This document shows positions 8,396-17,518 of a stretch of DNA of 64,000 bases, piece by piece (within the stretch, counting starts at the first letter, position 1; the number at the start of each line of letters is the position of its first letter). The DNA lies in assembly GCF_000017585.1 (NCBI RefSeq), contig NC_009714.1, positions 806,001-870,000 on the forward strand. The letters are read 5' to 3'. The position numbers were made by a program, and so were the translations under genes. This stretch comes from Campylobacter hominis ATCC BAA-381 (GTDB lineage: Bacteria > Campylobacterota > Campylobacteria > Campylobacterales > Campylobacteraceae). The notes below the pieces were generated by a model. That model did no database searches. It was not told the DNA's origin and saw nothing but the letters and a program-made list of their open reading frames with translations.

Positions 8396-8812
8396 ATGAA
8401 AGAATTGGCAAGGTTTAGCGTTACACTTCCAAATGAACTTTTCGATGAAATAAATAAACGCGTAAAAAATACGGAGTATCCTTCGCGCAGTGAGTTTATC
8501 CGCGATTTGGTGCGTGAGAAAATTATTGCCGACAAGTGGAAAGATGACAGTCAAAGCGACGCAATTGCGGTTTTGAGTATAGTGTATTCGCACCATCAAA
8601 ACAATCTGGTTTCGCAAATGCTTGAACTTGAGCATCATGCCGATGTTAAAATCGCGTGTTCTACTCACATTCATATAGATAAAGAAAATTGTTTGGAAAT
8701 GATCAGTTTACAAGGCAGCGGCAAAAATATTGAAAAGTTTAGTCAAAAGATCGGCTCATTAAAAGGTGTAAAATTCTCAAATCTCGCTAGAATAGGGATT
8801 ACAAAGGCTTAA
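8396..8812 (+). CDS. nikR: Nickel-responsive transcriptional regulator NikR
   Basis: This 138-residue protein has an N-terminal ribbon-helix-helix DNA-binding domain (ARFSVTLPNELFDEI, RSEFIRDLVRE) and a C-terminal ACT-like nickel-binding domain. The high-affinity nickel ligands align with His80, His91, His93 (THIHI) and Cys99 (ENC). When nickel is bound, NikR binds palindromic operators and controls nickel uptake and nickel enzymes. A strong site aaaagggga precedes the ATG. Its place directly before hypB suits coordination of nickel supply with hydrogenase maturation. The gene is full length, and a perfect hairpin terminator follows. Confidence 0.95.
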   Translation: MKELARFSVTLPNELFDEINKRVKNTEYPSRSEFIRDLVREKIIADKWKDDSQSDAIAVLSIVYSHHQNNLVSQMLELEHHADVKIACSTHIHIDKENCLEMISLQGSGKNIEKFSQKIGSLKGVKFSNLARIGITKA

Positions 8813-8822
8813 AAACATCGTG

Positions 8823-8868
8823 AAAAATCTAAAATTTTATGTGAAAAATTTTAGATTTTTTTATTTTT
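8823..8868 (+). terminator. Rho-independent terminator after nikR
   Basis: A perfect 16-base-pair stem is formed by aaaaatctaaaatttt (8823-8838) and its reverse complement at 8845-8860, with a six-base loop (atgtga). It runs into a T-rich tail starting 11 bases after the nikR stop, so nikR and hypB are probably transcribed separately. Confidence 0.85.
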
Positions 8869-9050
8869 CAATTTTTATATACGTGAAAAATAGTTTTGTT
8901 TGTGAAACTTAAAAAACTAATCGAGGCTTAAGTTTGTGAATTTTTGTATAAAAATACTAAAAATTTTATGTAAAATAATCCGCAAACTTTAATTAATTAT
9001 AAAAAACGGCAAAAAGCAAAAAATTTAAAAAGTTTCTTTAGTATTAAAGT

Positions 9051-9057
9051 GATAGAA
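9051..9057 (+). promoter_or_regulatory. Possible -10 box of hypB
   Basis: A TAGAAT-like box in gtgatagaatat lies about 30 bases before the hypB start and behind the nikR terminator. Only the -10 element is visible; Campylobacter promoters often lack a conserved -35. This is a weak call. Confidence 0.35.
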
Positions 9058-9086
9058 TATAAAAAATAATTTTTAAAGGAGAAAAA

Positions 9087-9938
9087 ATGTGTAAAGATTG
9101 CGGTTGCTCGCTTACTGCACACGAGCACACTCACACACATGCTGACGGTACGACTCATACTCATTCACACGAACACGGCGAAGATTTACAAAATCACGAA
9201 CATTTTCATCATAGCCATGATGGTGTTGTTCATAGCCATAATGGTGGCGAAAATCCACATACTCATGGATTTAATCCTGCCTTAAAAGATGAAAAAACCG
9301 TAAATGTAATTACTAAAATTTTGTCAAAAAATGATGAACAGGCAAAAAATAATCGCGCTTGGCTTGATGAAAATAAAATTTTGTGTCTAAATCTTATGAG
9401 TAGTCCAGGAAGCGGTAAAACAACGCTTCTTGAAACAACCATTAAAAGTGGAAAGTTTAAAATCGGAGTTGTTGAAGGCGATTTAGAAACAAATAAAGAC
9501 GCCGATCGTATCGTAAAAGCAGGCGCCGAAGCTCATCAAATTACAACCGGTCAAAGCTGCCATTTAGATGCATTTATGGTGCACGAAGGACTTCATCATC
9601 TGCCGCTTGAAAATCTTGATCTTGTTTTTGTGGAAAATGTGGGAAATCTCGTCTGTCCTGCCAGTTACGATGTTGGAAGTCACCTGAATGTCGTTCTTTT
9701 AAGCACGCCTGAAGGATCTGATAAAGTCGCAAAATATCCTGTTATGTTTCGAGCGGCCGATTTGGTTGTGATTACTAAAATTTCTCTTGGAAAATATTTT
9801 GATTTTAATATCCAAAATGTCATAGATGATGTGCATAAACTTAATCCGAAAGCCGATGTTATAGCGCTTGATAGCGTATCTGGAGAAGGCGTGGAAAAGT
9901 GGCTTAAATATTTGGAATACAAAAAGGAATTTCGCTAA
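9087..9938 (+). CDS. hypB: Hydrogenase/urease nickel GTPase HypB
   Basis: HypB is the GTPase that helps load nickel into NiFe hydrogenase together with HypA. The N-terminus has the metal-binding Cys2-x-x-Cys5-Gly-Cys7 motif, followed by a long His-rich stretch to about residue 62 that can store nickel. The P-loop SSPGSGKTT lies at 105-113, and later G-domain motifs follow (EGDLETNKDADR, ENVGNLVCP). Length (283 residues) suits the His-rich form. A good AAAGGAG site precedes the ATG. Its stop overlaps the hypC start by one base, so hypB, hypC and hypD form a tight operon. Confidence 0.97.
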   Translation: MCKDCGCSLTAHEHTHTHADGTTHTHSHEHGEDLQNHEHFHHSHDGVVHSHNGGENPHTHGFNPALKDEKTVNVITKILSKNDEQAKNNRAWLDENKILCLNLMSSPGSGKTTLLETTIKSGKFKIGVVEGDLETNKDADRIVKAGAEAHQITTGQSCHLDAFMVHEGLHHLPLENLDLVFVENVGNLVCPASYDVGSHLNVVLLSTPEGSDKVAKYPVMFRAADLVVITKISLGKYFDFNIQNVIDDVHKLNPKADVIALDSVSGEGVEKWLKYLEYKKEFR

Positions 9939-10231
9939 TGTGTCTTTCTATACCGTCAAAAATCATAGAAATAGATGAAAACAACTTTGCGACCGTTGAA
10001 ACTTTGGGTGTTAGACGTGGTGTCAGTTTGGATCTTATAAGCGAACCTTTAAAAATTGGTGATTATGTGCTGATTCATGTCGGTTTTGCAATGGAAAAAA
10101 TCGATACACAGTATGCACTTCAAAGTTTAGCAACATATAAAGAGATAGTTTCTCAAATGCATAGCGGTAAAATAAGCGAAAATGATGGATTTATGAGTGA
10201 TATGGATCAAAAAGATGGATTTAATAAATGA
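9938..10231 (+). CDS. hypC: Hydrogenase maturation chaperone HypC
   Basis: HypC is a small chaperone that works with HypD to carry the Fe(CN)2CO unit and deliver it to the hydrogenase large subunit. The essential Met1-Cys2 start (MCLSIPSKI) is present, and the OB-like core includes GDYVLIHVGFAMEKID. At 97 residues it carries a slightly long, Asp/Lys-rich tail. It overlaps hypB by one base and hypD by 17 bases. Confidence 0.96.
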   Translation: MCLSIPSKIIEIDENNFATVETLGVRRGVSLDLISEPLKIGDYVLIHVGFAMEKIDTQYALQSLATYKEIVSQMHSGKISENDGFMSDMDQKDGFNK

Positions 10232-11300
10232 TTTTAGGGATAAAAATTTAATTTTAAGTCTCAATGAGGTTATTAAAAAAGAAAGCAAAAAACCATTTAA
10301 TATAATGGAAATTTGCGGAGGACATACTCATTCTATTATGAAATTCGGCATTCCTGAACTTGTCGGTGAAAATATAAATTTTATCCACGGTCCTGGATGT
10401 CCTGTGTGTGTAATGCCGCAATCTCGCATTGATGAAGCGATAAAGCTTGCAAGTATGTCTGATACTATATTTTGCTCACTTGCAGATATGATGAGGGTAC
10501 CAGGTTCTATTACCAGTCTTCAAAAACTTCGTGCAAAAGGGCATGATATCCGCTCACTTTATACGCCGCTTGATGCCCTTAAAATTGCTAAACAAAATCC
10601 TGATAAAAATGTTATTTTTTTTGCTATCGGTTTTGAAACTACAACGCCTATGAGTGCTGTTTTAATAGAACAAACCATTCAAAACGGATTAAAAAATCTA
10701 TTTTTTCACATAAATCATGTAACAATTCCAGCTCCTATTCGTATGATTTTAAGTGATAAAGAAACAAAAATAGATGCATTTTTGGGACCGAGTCATGTAA
10801 GTGTAATAACAGGTTCGCGTCCCTACGAAAAAATTGCGGCTGAATTTCATAAACCTATTGCCGTAAGCGGATTTGAGCCACTTGACATAATGGATAGCGT
10901 GCTAAATCTTGTGCGTCAGCAAAATTCGGGAACATTTGAAGTTTATAATGAATATGCAAGAGCTGTAAAACCGCTTGGCAATGAAAAAGCTAAAGCGCTT
11001 GTCGCAAAATATTTGCATCCGTGTAATTTTTCGTGGCGCGGACTCGGAGAAATTGCAAACAGCGGAATGGACTTAAAAGATGAATATGACGCGATTAATG
11101 CAAAAAAAGTTTTTGACTGTTCGGTTGGAAACATTAAAGAAAATAAGGCGTGTATTTGTGGTAAAATTTTAAGAGGTTTGGCAAAACCATATGATTGCAA
11201 AGTTTTTGGCAAAGCCTGCACACCGCAAAATCCTATCGGATCATGTATGGTTTCCAGTGAGGGAGCTTGCGCGGCATACTATAAATATAAAAGAATATAA
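10215..11300 (+). CDS. hypD: Hydrogenase maturation iron-sulfur protein HypD
   Basis: HypD is the 4Fe-4S scaffold on which, with HypC and HypE, the Fe(CN)2CO group is built. Visible motifs are ICGGHTHS with Cys34, GPGCPVCV with Cys62 and Cys65, and the Cys-rich C-terminus (KACICGKILRG, GKACTPQNPIG) that ligates the cluster. I place the start at ATG 10215 because MDLINDFRDKNL aligns with the usual HypD N-terminus. An in-frame ATG at 10197 would add six residues. It overlaps the hypC stop. Length is 361 residues, normal for the family. Confidence 0.95.
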   Translation: MDLINDFRDKNLILSLNEVIKKESKKPFNIMEICGGHTHSIMKFGIPELVGENINFIHGPGCPVCVMPQSRIDEAIKLASMSDTIFCSLADMMRVPGSITSLQKLRAKGHDIRSLYTPLDALKIAKQNPDKNVIFFAIGFETTTPMSAVLIEQTIQNGLKNLFFHINHVTIPAPIRMILSDKETKIDAFLGPSHVSVITGSRPYEKIAAEFHKPIAVSGFEPLDIMDSVLNLVRQQNSGTFEVYNEYARAVKPLGNEKAKALVAKYLHPCNFSWRGLGEIANSGMDLKDEYDAINAKKVFDCSVGNIKENKACICGKILRGLAKPYDCKVFGKACTPQNPIGSCMVSSEGACAAYYKYKRI

Positions 11301-11309
11301 AAAAGCGTA

Positions 11310-12284
11310 ATGGAAGAATTTGAAATTGAACGAAAAAAGATGCTAAAAGGCGCTATTTTCAATTATAGATTATATTGTTTTTTAATTCCGCTTTTTATAA
11401 TAGTAATTTTGCTCATTTATGACTATCTTTGTGACTATTTTCCATCTTTAGTAATCCTTTATAAACTACCTTATGATGAGTATGGATATGGTAATTTTGT
11501 GGATAAAATAGGAGCGCTAATAGCAATACCCTGTTTTGCGCTCATATTTATCTTTTCACAACTTTATTATTATCACTTCAAAGAAAAAAGGTTAAATTTC
11601 AGCTATATCATAAAAGAAAAAATCATTTCAGAATTTTTTAAAGAGTATGTTTATACGCCGCAAAAAGGTCTTGGAAGTGACTTTATAAATGAAACTGAAA
11701 TTTATGCTTATAATATTTTTATAACGCATGATTTGATAAAAGGTCTGTATAAAGGAAGTGAGTTTGAGTTTTGTATCGTAGAAACTTATGAAGAAAAACA
11801 TTATTCAAGCAGTAAAATCGGAAAAATAATAGAACTTGCAAAACAGGTCAAATATGAGCTTTCTAAATTTCAAGGTGTAGTTTTGGGTTTTGATATCGGT
11901 AAAAAATTTAGTTCAAAAACTATAATTGTAGATAGGTCTTACAACACAAAAATAGACGGTAAAAAAGAGATTTTGGATAACAGAGAGTTTAATGAAGAGT
12001 TTAGAATTTTTAGCGATGATGAGATAGAGGCAAGATATCTGCTTGATTTTTTATCTATGGAAAAAATCATAAAATTTCAAAACGAAATAGGTGACGGAAA
12101 TGCAAGTTTTGCCTTTATAAATGGTAAATTTTATCTGTTTTTAAACGGCTATCATTTTGATTATAATCCATCATTGTTTAACAAAATAAACGAAACTGAT
12201 ATAAAAATTTTTGTAGATCAAATAAAAAATGTTATAAGTTTTATAGATTTTTTTATAGATAAAAATAGTAAAAGCAAAATTTAA
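11310..12284 (+). CDS. DUF3137-type membrane protein
   Basis: This 324-residue protein starts nine bases after hypD. It has two N-terminal membrane helices, about residues 20-40 and 70-90, then a large soluble domain. Patterns such as the FRIFSDDEIEARYLLDF segment and a late G-K-F-Y-L-F-L strand fit the uncharacterised DUF3137 family as I remember it. Function is unknown. Its spacing suggests read-through from the hyp operon, although hypE does not follow directly because a reverse-strand operon intervenes. Confidence 0.7.
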   Translation: MEEFEIERKKMLKGAIFNYRLYCFLIPLFIIVILLIYDYLCDYFPSLVILYKLPYDEYGYGNFVDKIGALIAIPCFALIFIFSQLYYYHFKEKRLNFSYIIKEKIISEFFKEYVYTPQKGLGSDFINETEIYAYNIFITHDLIKGLYKGSEFEFCIVETYEEKHYSSSKIGKIIELAKQVKYELSKFQGVVLGFDIGKKFSSKTIIVDRSYNTKIDGKKEILDNREFNEEFRIFSDDEIEARYLLDFLSMEKIIKFQNEIGDGNASFAFINGKFYLFLNGYHFDYNPSLFNKINETDIKIFVDQIKNVISFIDFFIDKNSKSKI

Positions 12285-12912
12285 AATTTGCAAAATAGCT
12301 TAAACTTTCATAAATTTTTATAGTCAAATTTTAGACATTTTAAAATTTTTCTAAATTTTTTTTAAAAAATATTTTTTAAATTTTTAAGCTCAATAGAATT
12401 TTTTCTATTTTCATAAAAATTAAAAAATCAACTATCAAGCCGCAAAGGAAACGGTTTGTCTTCACCATTTCAACCATTTACAGTATTATATGGCAAATTT
12501 AAAAGTTTAGAAATAATATTTTTATTTTTTATACCACATTTTTCAACCAAATATAAAATTGATTTTATCCATATTTTCATCCTAAATATAAAAATTTAAC
12601 AAAATAACATAACAAAGCATATAATATTTAAAGAGTATTGTTATTTAAGTTTCGTTTGATATGGCAAAATCTTATAATGATACGATTATAAATATTTTTT
12701 AATAAAAATAATATAGAGTTTATCTATTACAGATAAAATTTAAAATTCTTATCAATATCACAAGACAAGATTTGATGAATTTAAAAGCAGTAAAATTTAA
12801 AAATGCGAGCGAGTTTAAAAACATCAAAAAATTTAAATTAGGCAACCAGCTATTTCACGTTTTAAAAAATATCAAATTTTAAAAAAGCTAAATTTGGTAA
12901 TTTTAGTTCAGA
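12285..12912. other. Intergenic region with a small broken reading frame
   Basis: About 630 AT-rich bases lie between the convergent DUF3137 gene and the receptor pseudogene. Apart from the short broken frame at 12428-12580 on the reverse strand I see no gene. Confidence 0.4.
12428..12580 (-). pseudogene. Possible broken small HTH-type gene
   Basis: Reading the reverse strand from ATG 12580 gives about 50 codons with one internal TGA at 12470-12472, then a TGA at 12428-12430. The product has a helix-turn-helix-like stretch (NIISKLLNLPYNTVNG) and a tail GEDKPFPLRLDS. The internal stop falls where a Trp codon would suit such a helix-turn-helix domain. No strong ribosome site is seen. This is a low-confidence relic. 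Confidence 0.3.
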
Positions 12913-12932
12913 TTTAGCCCCGAAGGGCTAAA
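12913..12932. terminator. Stable hairpin between convergent transcripts
   Basis: The arms tttagccc and gggctaaa form a perfect 8-base-pair stem, GC-rich for this genome, around cgaa (ttcg on the reverse strand, a stable tetraloop). It begins four bases beyond the receptor stop. On the forward strand it is followed by attttaccattt, so it may terminate transcripts from hypD and the DUF3137 gene. Confidence 0.6.
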
Positions 12933-12935
12933 ATT

Positions 12936-15422
12936 TTACCATTTAAGTCCAACTTCCAAATATAAATTTCTGCCTGTCGCATATGTATAGTAAATTTTAT
13001 CATCAATGCTGTCAGCGTCTATTTTTTGTTTTTTATTCAGGATATTGTTTATATCGAAATTTGCAAAAAATTCCACGTCTTTATGTAAATTTTTCTCATA
13101 AGCGATTCTTGCATCCCAAGTTGTGCGGCTTGGAAGATTTACTTTAGTATATGTCTGCATTTTTTTTGCTTTATCAAATCCTCTTACCAATGCTTCGTTT
13201 CCGCTTTCGTAATTTATGAAATTAGATAGCGTTATACCAAAATATGGTACTTGCATTGTATGTGCCAGCCTTAAAACATCAGGCGTATAAAAATCGACCG
13301 TAGGAAGTTCGCCGATTGTTCTTTCTTTGCCATTGTAAAGAATTTTTCTATCCAAATACAGATCTGAATCGGTATATTTGTTAAAGTTTCTGTCTCTTTT
13401 CATATGCGTATAGCCAAGTTCAAAATAGTTTTTTGTATTTATAAATTCTATAGGATCTATGTTTTGAACTGTAAAAGTATAAATATCACTATCCGTTTTG
13501 CCGTCATTCGTATAAATATAGTAGTTGTCATCAAGTCCTGCTACCGATCCGAGTCCCGCTTTTTTGCGTGAAGTCACTTTGACCTCATCTCTGCTTTTAC
13601 GTTTTATGTATTTTAAATCCAGTCTTGCATTTTTTATATCGCCTCTATAAAATAAACTTAATTCATCGTCGTAAGGCGTTTTAAATTTGTTGCCTAAAAA
13701 TCCGTTTATGTCATTTGCAGTTTTTGTAAATTTTTCATTCGGATGATTTCTTATAAAATCTTCTTGATGAGCATACATATCGTTGTAAATTTTTTGAGCG
13801 AAAAGTTCTCTTCCGTAATAACGATTTAGTCCGAAGCCTAAGAAATTTTCACCTATAAATTCATATTCGCTTACAAATCTCGGCGCGATATTTACATCGT
13901 TATTTATGCTGTTTCGCTCCATTCTTACGCCGGGACGAAATTTAAATTTATCATATAAAATTTCATCTTCCAAATACAGAGCGAACTTATTCATTGTCGC
14001 TTTGTTATAGACATTTCCGTAATAATATAATTTGCTTAAATATTGACCTTTACCGCCAAAGCTATTATCATTTATGCAAGTTAAATCGTCTTTATCGCAA
14101 ATATAACCGTCAGGCAAATCTTTCGGGGTAAAATATTCGGCAAAAGGCGTTAAGGTTCTGTAGCTTCCACGCTTATTTTCATACTCAAATCCGTTTATTA
14201 TATTGTGTTTTGTATTTAAAATTTCAAATTCGCTGAGCGTGGCATCAATATTGTAAGTAAAAGTTTTTTGGAGTTGTTTTATATCGCCAAGTCCTCCATA
14301 ATATGAGTGAAAAAGACCGTCGCGCGCATTATAGCTGTTTCCCCAATTTTTTAAATTTGACTTGGCATAATCATAAAGTCCATTCTTAAAATCAAAATAT
14401 CTTGAACTCTCAAATTCGGAGTAGCTAACTTTTTGCTCTAAAAATACAGAATCCAAATCAGCTTCGACATCCAAATTCAGTGCAAAACCGCCGAATTTAT
14501 TATCCATTGCTGAATTTAAATCGTGTTCTATAAAACTTCTGCTGTTTTGTTTTTAATATAAATAGCTCGGTTTTATATTTACTCTGTCGCCGGCTCTGTA
14601 AATTCCTTTGATAAAATAGTTTTGCGCATCTCTTGTTTCGTTTGGAAATTCAGCGATTTTCGGATCCATAATACTATCTTTTGTATGCGTTTTGATTATT
14701 GATTTATGTTTTGTGTAATCAAAAAGCAATCCGAAATCATCGCTTACGTAGCCTTCCATTCCAAATCTATATTTTCTTTTTGAAAAATCGCTTTTATCAT
14801 ACCAGCCTGTCGAGTTTTTGTAATTATCTCTTACTAAAGGATCGATAAAATTTTTACTTAAATCTCCACTTGTGTATCCGCCGCTTACAACTCCGTGAAA
14901 TCCTTTTTTAGGATCTCTTGTTTTAGCATTTACGACTCCGCCTTGAAATCCGCCGTATTTTGCGGATACCGAACTGTCGATGACTTCAATGCTTTTTAAC
15001 AAATCGCTGCTTAAATTTATGGCTTGTGAGCCAAGAGTAGGGCCTCTCCAAGTATTTTTAAATAAAGTTCTGTAACCTGCCGGATTTATATCGTCGTTGA
15101 AATTTAATCCATCCACCATAAAATTATTTTGGTAAAAACTGGCTCCGTTTATACTTACATCTTTTGGTGAAATTTCGCCCGATTCCGTTGAGGAATCGGC
15201 TGTTTTATTTAAAATTACATTCGGATTTGAACGAAGCGCATCGCTAATCGTACCGTCTTTTTTGGTTTGGGCTTTTAATTTTTCCTGCGTGATGGTTCTT
15301 GATGATACATAAGAGCTTGTTTGTGTATTTAAGCTTTTGCTATCGCTGACTTCCACTTCGCCTATATCTATACTTTCGGCTATTAAAGCCAAAGGAGTAA
15401 AAATAAATGCAATCTTTCTCAC
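12936..15422 (-). pseudogene. TonB-dependent outer-membrane receptor, interrupted by one stop codon
   Basis: The reading frame runs from ATG 15422 to the stop at 12936-12938 but has a TAA at 14553-14555. The parts are 15422-14553 (289 residues: signal peptide, plug domain with TISDALRSNPNVILN and an AKYGGFQGGVVNAKTR end) and the region from about 14552 (ATG at 14507, 523 residues) holding the beta-barrel and the terminal LYLEVGLKW strand. Both halves share one frame, so a single nonsense change explains the break and no frameshift is needed. Intact, it would be a TonB-dependent metal or metallophore receptor of about 828 residues. The start overlaps the upstream HMA gene by four bases. Suppression or reversion is possible. 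Confidence 0.85.
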
Positions 15423-15691
15423 TGTTTTTCCTTTAATCTCGCCTTATAGCCTGCATCATTTATTGTTTTTATAACACTGTTTATGTCAATTTCACTTGGC
15501 ATTGTTAAATTTACATCTTTTGTAGTTGTGTTAAAATCCATTGAAATTAAAGTATAGTTTCCTTCAACTACTCTTTTAATTTTTTTGGCACAACCGCCAC
15601 ATCCCATATTCGGAACAACTAACTCATGCGTTAAAACGCCGCCTGCCAACAAAAATGTCGTCAGCATAAAAATAAGAGATAAAATTCTCAT
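15419..15691 (-). CDS. Secreted heavy-metal-associated (HMA) domain protein
   Basis: The protein has a signal peptide (MRILSLIFMLTTFLLAGG) and one HMA fold with the metal-binding motif MGCGGCAKKI and a late INDAGYKA segment. I start it at ATG 15691, because the aaagga in the five preceding codons serves as its ribosome site. A start at 15706 would add MKGKN. The mature protein of about 70 residues would sit in the periplasm and could carry a soft metal such as copper, or nickel, between the receptor and inner-membrane import. It lies between tonB and the receptor in one operon, which makes a metal-uptake role likely. Confidence 0.85.
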   Translation of the reverse strand: MRILSLIFMLTTFLLAGGVLTHELVVPNMGCGGCAKKIKRVVEGNYTLISMDFNTTTKDVNLTMPSEIDINSVIKTINDAGYKARLKEKQ

Positions 15692-15717
15692 ATTTTTTCC
15701 TTTCATAAAATTTTTTA

Positions 15718-16464
15718 TCAGAATAGATTAAAATTTATATTGATTGTTATATTATATTTTTTATCTATTTCAGGAAAATCTTTTGCCGCCTTTTTTACTG
15801 TATATATTGCATTTTTATCAAGTATAGAATATGACGAGCTTTTGATAATTTTTATATTTTTCGGTATTCGCGTGCTGTCTATATCAAAATCAAGTTTGAC
15901 TTTACCGTTATAACCGTTTTGTTTTGCGATTTCAGGATATATCAAATTTGTTTGTATCGCCTTTTTAATCTCTTTAAATAAAGCATTATCAGGTGTATTT
16001 GAAACTGATATATCATTTGAAATAAAGTTTGAGTTTATATTGTTGTTTGAATTGTTATTTTGTTTGTCGTCAGCTTTTTTATTACCTGTAAAATTTTCTT
16101 TTTTTTGTGTTTTTTTCGGTTTTGATTTTATATTTTTTACTGTTTCAGGTTTTTTAACGGTGTCTTTTTCTTGTCGCTTTATCGCAGTCGTTGTTTTAGT
16201 TTCGGTCAATTCTTTTTTAGCTATGTATTCTGATTTTTCTATTTTTTTTGTTGAAATTTCCTCTTCGGAAATTTCATTATTTTCAGATAAAGCTTCATTT
16301 GCGGATTGCGCTATATTCGGCGCTTTACTGAAAGCAGAAATCGGTAAAGTGTATATTTCATCGCTGATATTTATGTTATCATTTATTTTATATACTGCCG
16401 CATAGACAACTCCGAAGTGAAGTGAAAGCGAGATAATAAATCCAAGCAAACTTTCTTTACTCAT
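15718..16464 (-). CDS. tonB: Energy transducer TonB
   Basis: This 248-residue protein has an N-terminal membrane anchor (about residues 7-24), a long Lys/Glu/Thr/Asn-rich periplasmic spacer, and a C-terminal TonB domain (LIYPEIAKQNGYNGKVKLDF, ILDKNAIYTVKKAAKDFP). The usual Pro-Lys and Pro-Glu repeats are replaced by a Lys/Asn spacer. It transmits proton-motive force through ExbB/ExbD to the receptor. The start overlaps exbD by eight bases. The partner receptor gene downstream is interrupted. Confidence 0.92.
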   Translation of the reverse strand: MSKESLLGFIISLSLHFGVVYAAVYKINDNINISDEIYTLPISAFSKAPNIAQSANEALSENNEISEEEISTKKIEKSEYIAKKELTETKTTTAIKRQEKDTVKKPETVKNIKSKPKKTQKKENFTGNKKADDKQNNNSNNNINSNFISNDISVSNTPDNALFKEIKKAIQTNLIYPEIAKQNGYNGKVKLDFDIDSTRIPKNIKIIKSSSYSILDKNAIYTVKKAAKDFPEIDKKYNITININFNLF

Positions 16465-16840
16465 TTTTTTCCAATGCGATTGTAAAATTTTCGTGTTTGT
16501 GTGTTTTTAAAACATCTATTATAGATATAAAAGTTTCAAATTTACTGTTTTTATCGTTTTTAATTTCTACAAAAGTATCTTTGTTTATGTTTTTGATGGA
16601 ATTTTCAACTTCATTGATTGATGAAATTTTATTATTTATATAGATATTATTGCTATCATCTACTGAAATTACTAATACTTTATCGATATTTGGAAGCGTG
16701 ACGGCATTTTTAGAATTTGCCAGTTCAACTTTTATTCCGCCTTGAGCGATAAATGTTGAAACGCTTAAAACAATCGCCAAAAGCACAAGCATAACATCTA
16801 TAAAAGGGACAATATTTAGCCCGTCTCTTTTGGGTCTCAT
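16457..16840 (-). CDS. exbD: Biopolymer transport protein ExbD
   Basis: This 127-residue protein has a short cytoplasmic N-terminus (MRPKRDGLN), one membrane helix with the conserved Asp in [14 protein letters not shown], and a periplasmic domain. It forms the proton-driven motor with ExbB and TonB. It overlaps exbB by four bases (ATGA) and tonB by eight, so the three are translationally coupled. Confidence 0.93.
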   Translation of the reverse strand: MRPKRDGLNIVPFIDVMLVLLAIVLSVSTFIAQGGIKVELANSKNAVTLPNIDKVLVISVDDSNNIYINNKISSINEVENSIKNINKDTFVEIKNDKNSKFETFISIIDVLKTHKHENFTIALEKNE

Positions 16841-17259
16841 TTTTTTGACTCTTTAAATTCTACAAGCAAAACTTCAACTTTTCTTAAGAAAGCATTATAA
16901 ATCATAAGCGTCGGAATTGCCACACAAAGTCCAAGTGCTGTAGCTTTTAACGCCAACGAAAGTCCAAGCATTATACTTTTGGCGTCCATATTTCCGCTAA
17001 GCCCCATATCGTAAAATGTAATCATAATTCCGGTAACTGTGCCTAAAAGTCCTACATAAGGGGCATTTGAATAGATAATATAAAGTGTGGTCAGATTTTT
17101 GGTCAGATCTTTTTCGTAAGTTTCTATGTTTTCATATTGTTTAACATTTACACGTCTATAAAAAAGAGCTCTTTCTATACTGAACCACAGCGAGATAAAG
17201 CTCATAAGCGCTAAAATGATAATTATAATATAATCTGCATTGCTTTTTAGAAAATCCAT
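16837..17259 (-). CDS. exbB: Biopolymer transport protein ExbB (MotA/TolQ/ExbB family)
   Basis: This 140-residue protein has three membrane segments: about residues 10-28, a second around [17 protein letters not shown], and a third around [19 protein letters not shown]. The G-L-L-G-T-V-x-G-I motif is typical of the family. It is a short ExbB, as in many epsilonproteobacteria. It is the first gene of the exbB-exbD-tonB-HMA-receptor operon and is divergent from hypE. Confidence 0.92.
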   Translation of the reverse strand: MDFLKSNADYIIIIILALMSFISLWFSIERALFYRRVNVKQYENIETYEKDLTKNLTTLYIIYSNAPYVGLLGTVTGIMITFYDMGLSGNMDAKSIMLGLSLALKATALGLCVAIPTLMIYNAFLRKVEVLLVEFKESKK

Positions 17260-17317
17260 TACTATAACCTTCGGTAAATATTTTGCAAATTATATAAATC
17301 TAATGCAAATAAATTTA

Positions 17318-17335
17318 TAATAATAATAATAATAA
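17318..17335. repeat. TAA trinucleotide tract upstream of exbB
   Basis: Six perfect TAA units (ATT on the exbB strand) lie 59-76 bases upstream of the exbB start, inside the exbB/hypE divergent region. Length changes by slippage would alter promoter spacing rather than a reading frame. No reading frame spanning the tract is convincing. Confidence 0.8.
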
Positions 17336-17518
17336 TTTTTATAATTTAAATTGCTTTTATTACTTATTTTATTTAATTTTTTATTAATTTTGCAACTGTA
17401 TTTCCGTAAAGAAATTTTAGAATGAATAAAATTTGTGGAAATATTATTTTTTAAATAGTTTATATAGTAAAACAAAGGATTTTTTAGTTAAAATAAATGA
17501 TTTTAAAGGAGATATAAA

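Noticed and set aside
14508-14555. Frameshift as the cause of the split receptor
   Set aside because: Starts at 15422 and 14507 differ by a multiple of three and codons across the gap read continuously, so only a stop codon separates the parts.
16040-16405. 121-codon forward frame opposite tonB
   Set aside because: It is antisense to the Lys/Thr-rich TonB spacer; the Phe/Ser/Leu-rich product is what the complement of such codons gives.
17290-17475. 61-codon reverse-strand frame across the TAA tract
   Set aside because: Its product is Tyr/Asn/Lys homopolymer-like, encoded by the repeat and spacer, and has no ribosome site.
17260-17518. Fur or NikR operators in the exbB/hypE spacer
   Set aside because: The DNA is so AT-rich that degenerate palindromes match in several places; no site stands out enough to call without a scored matrix.
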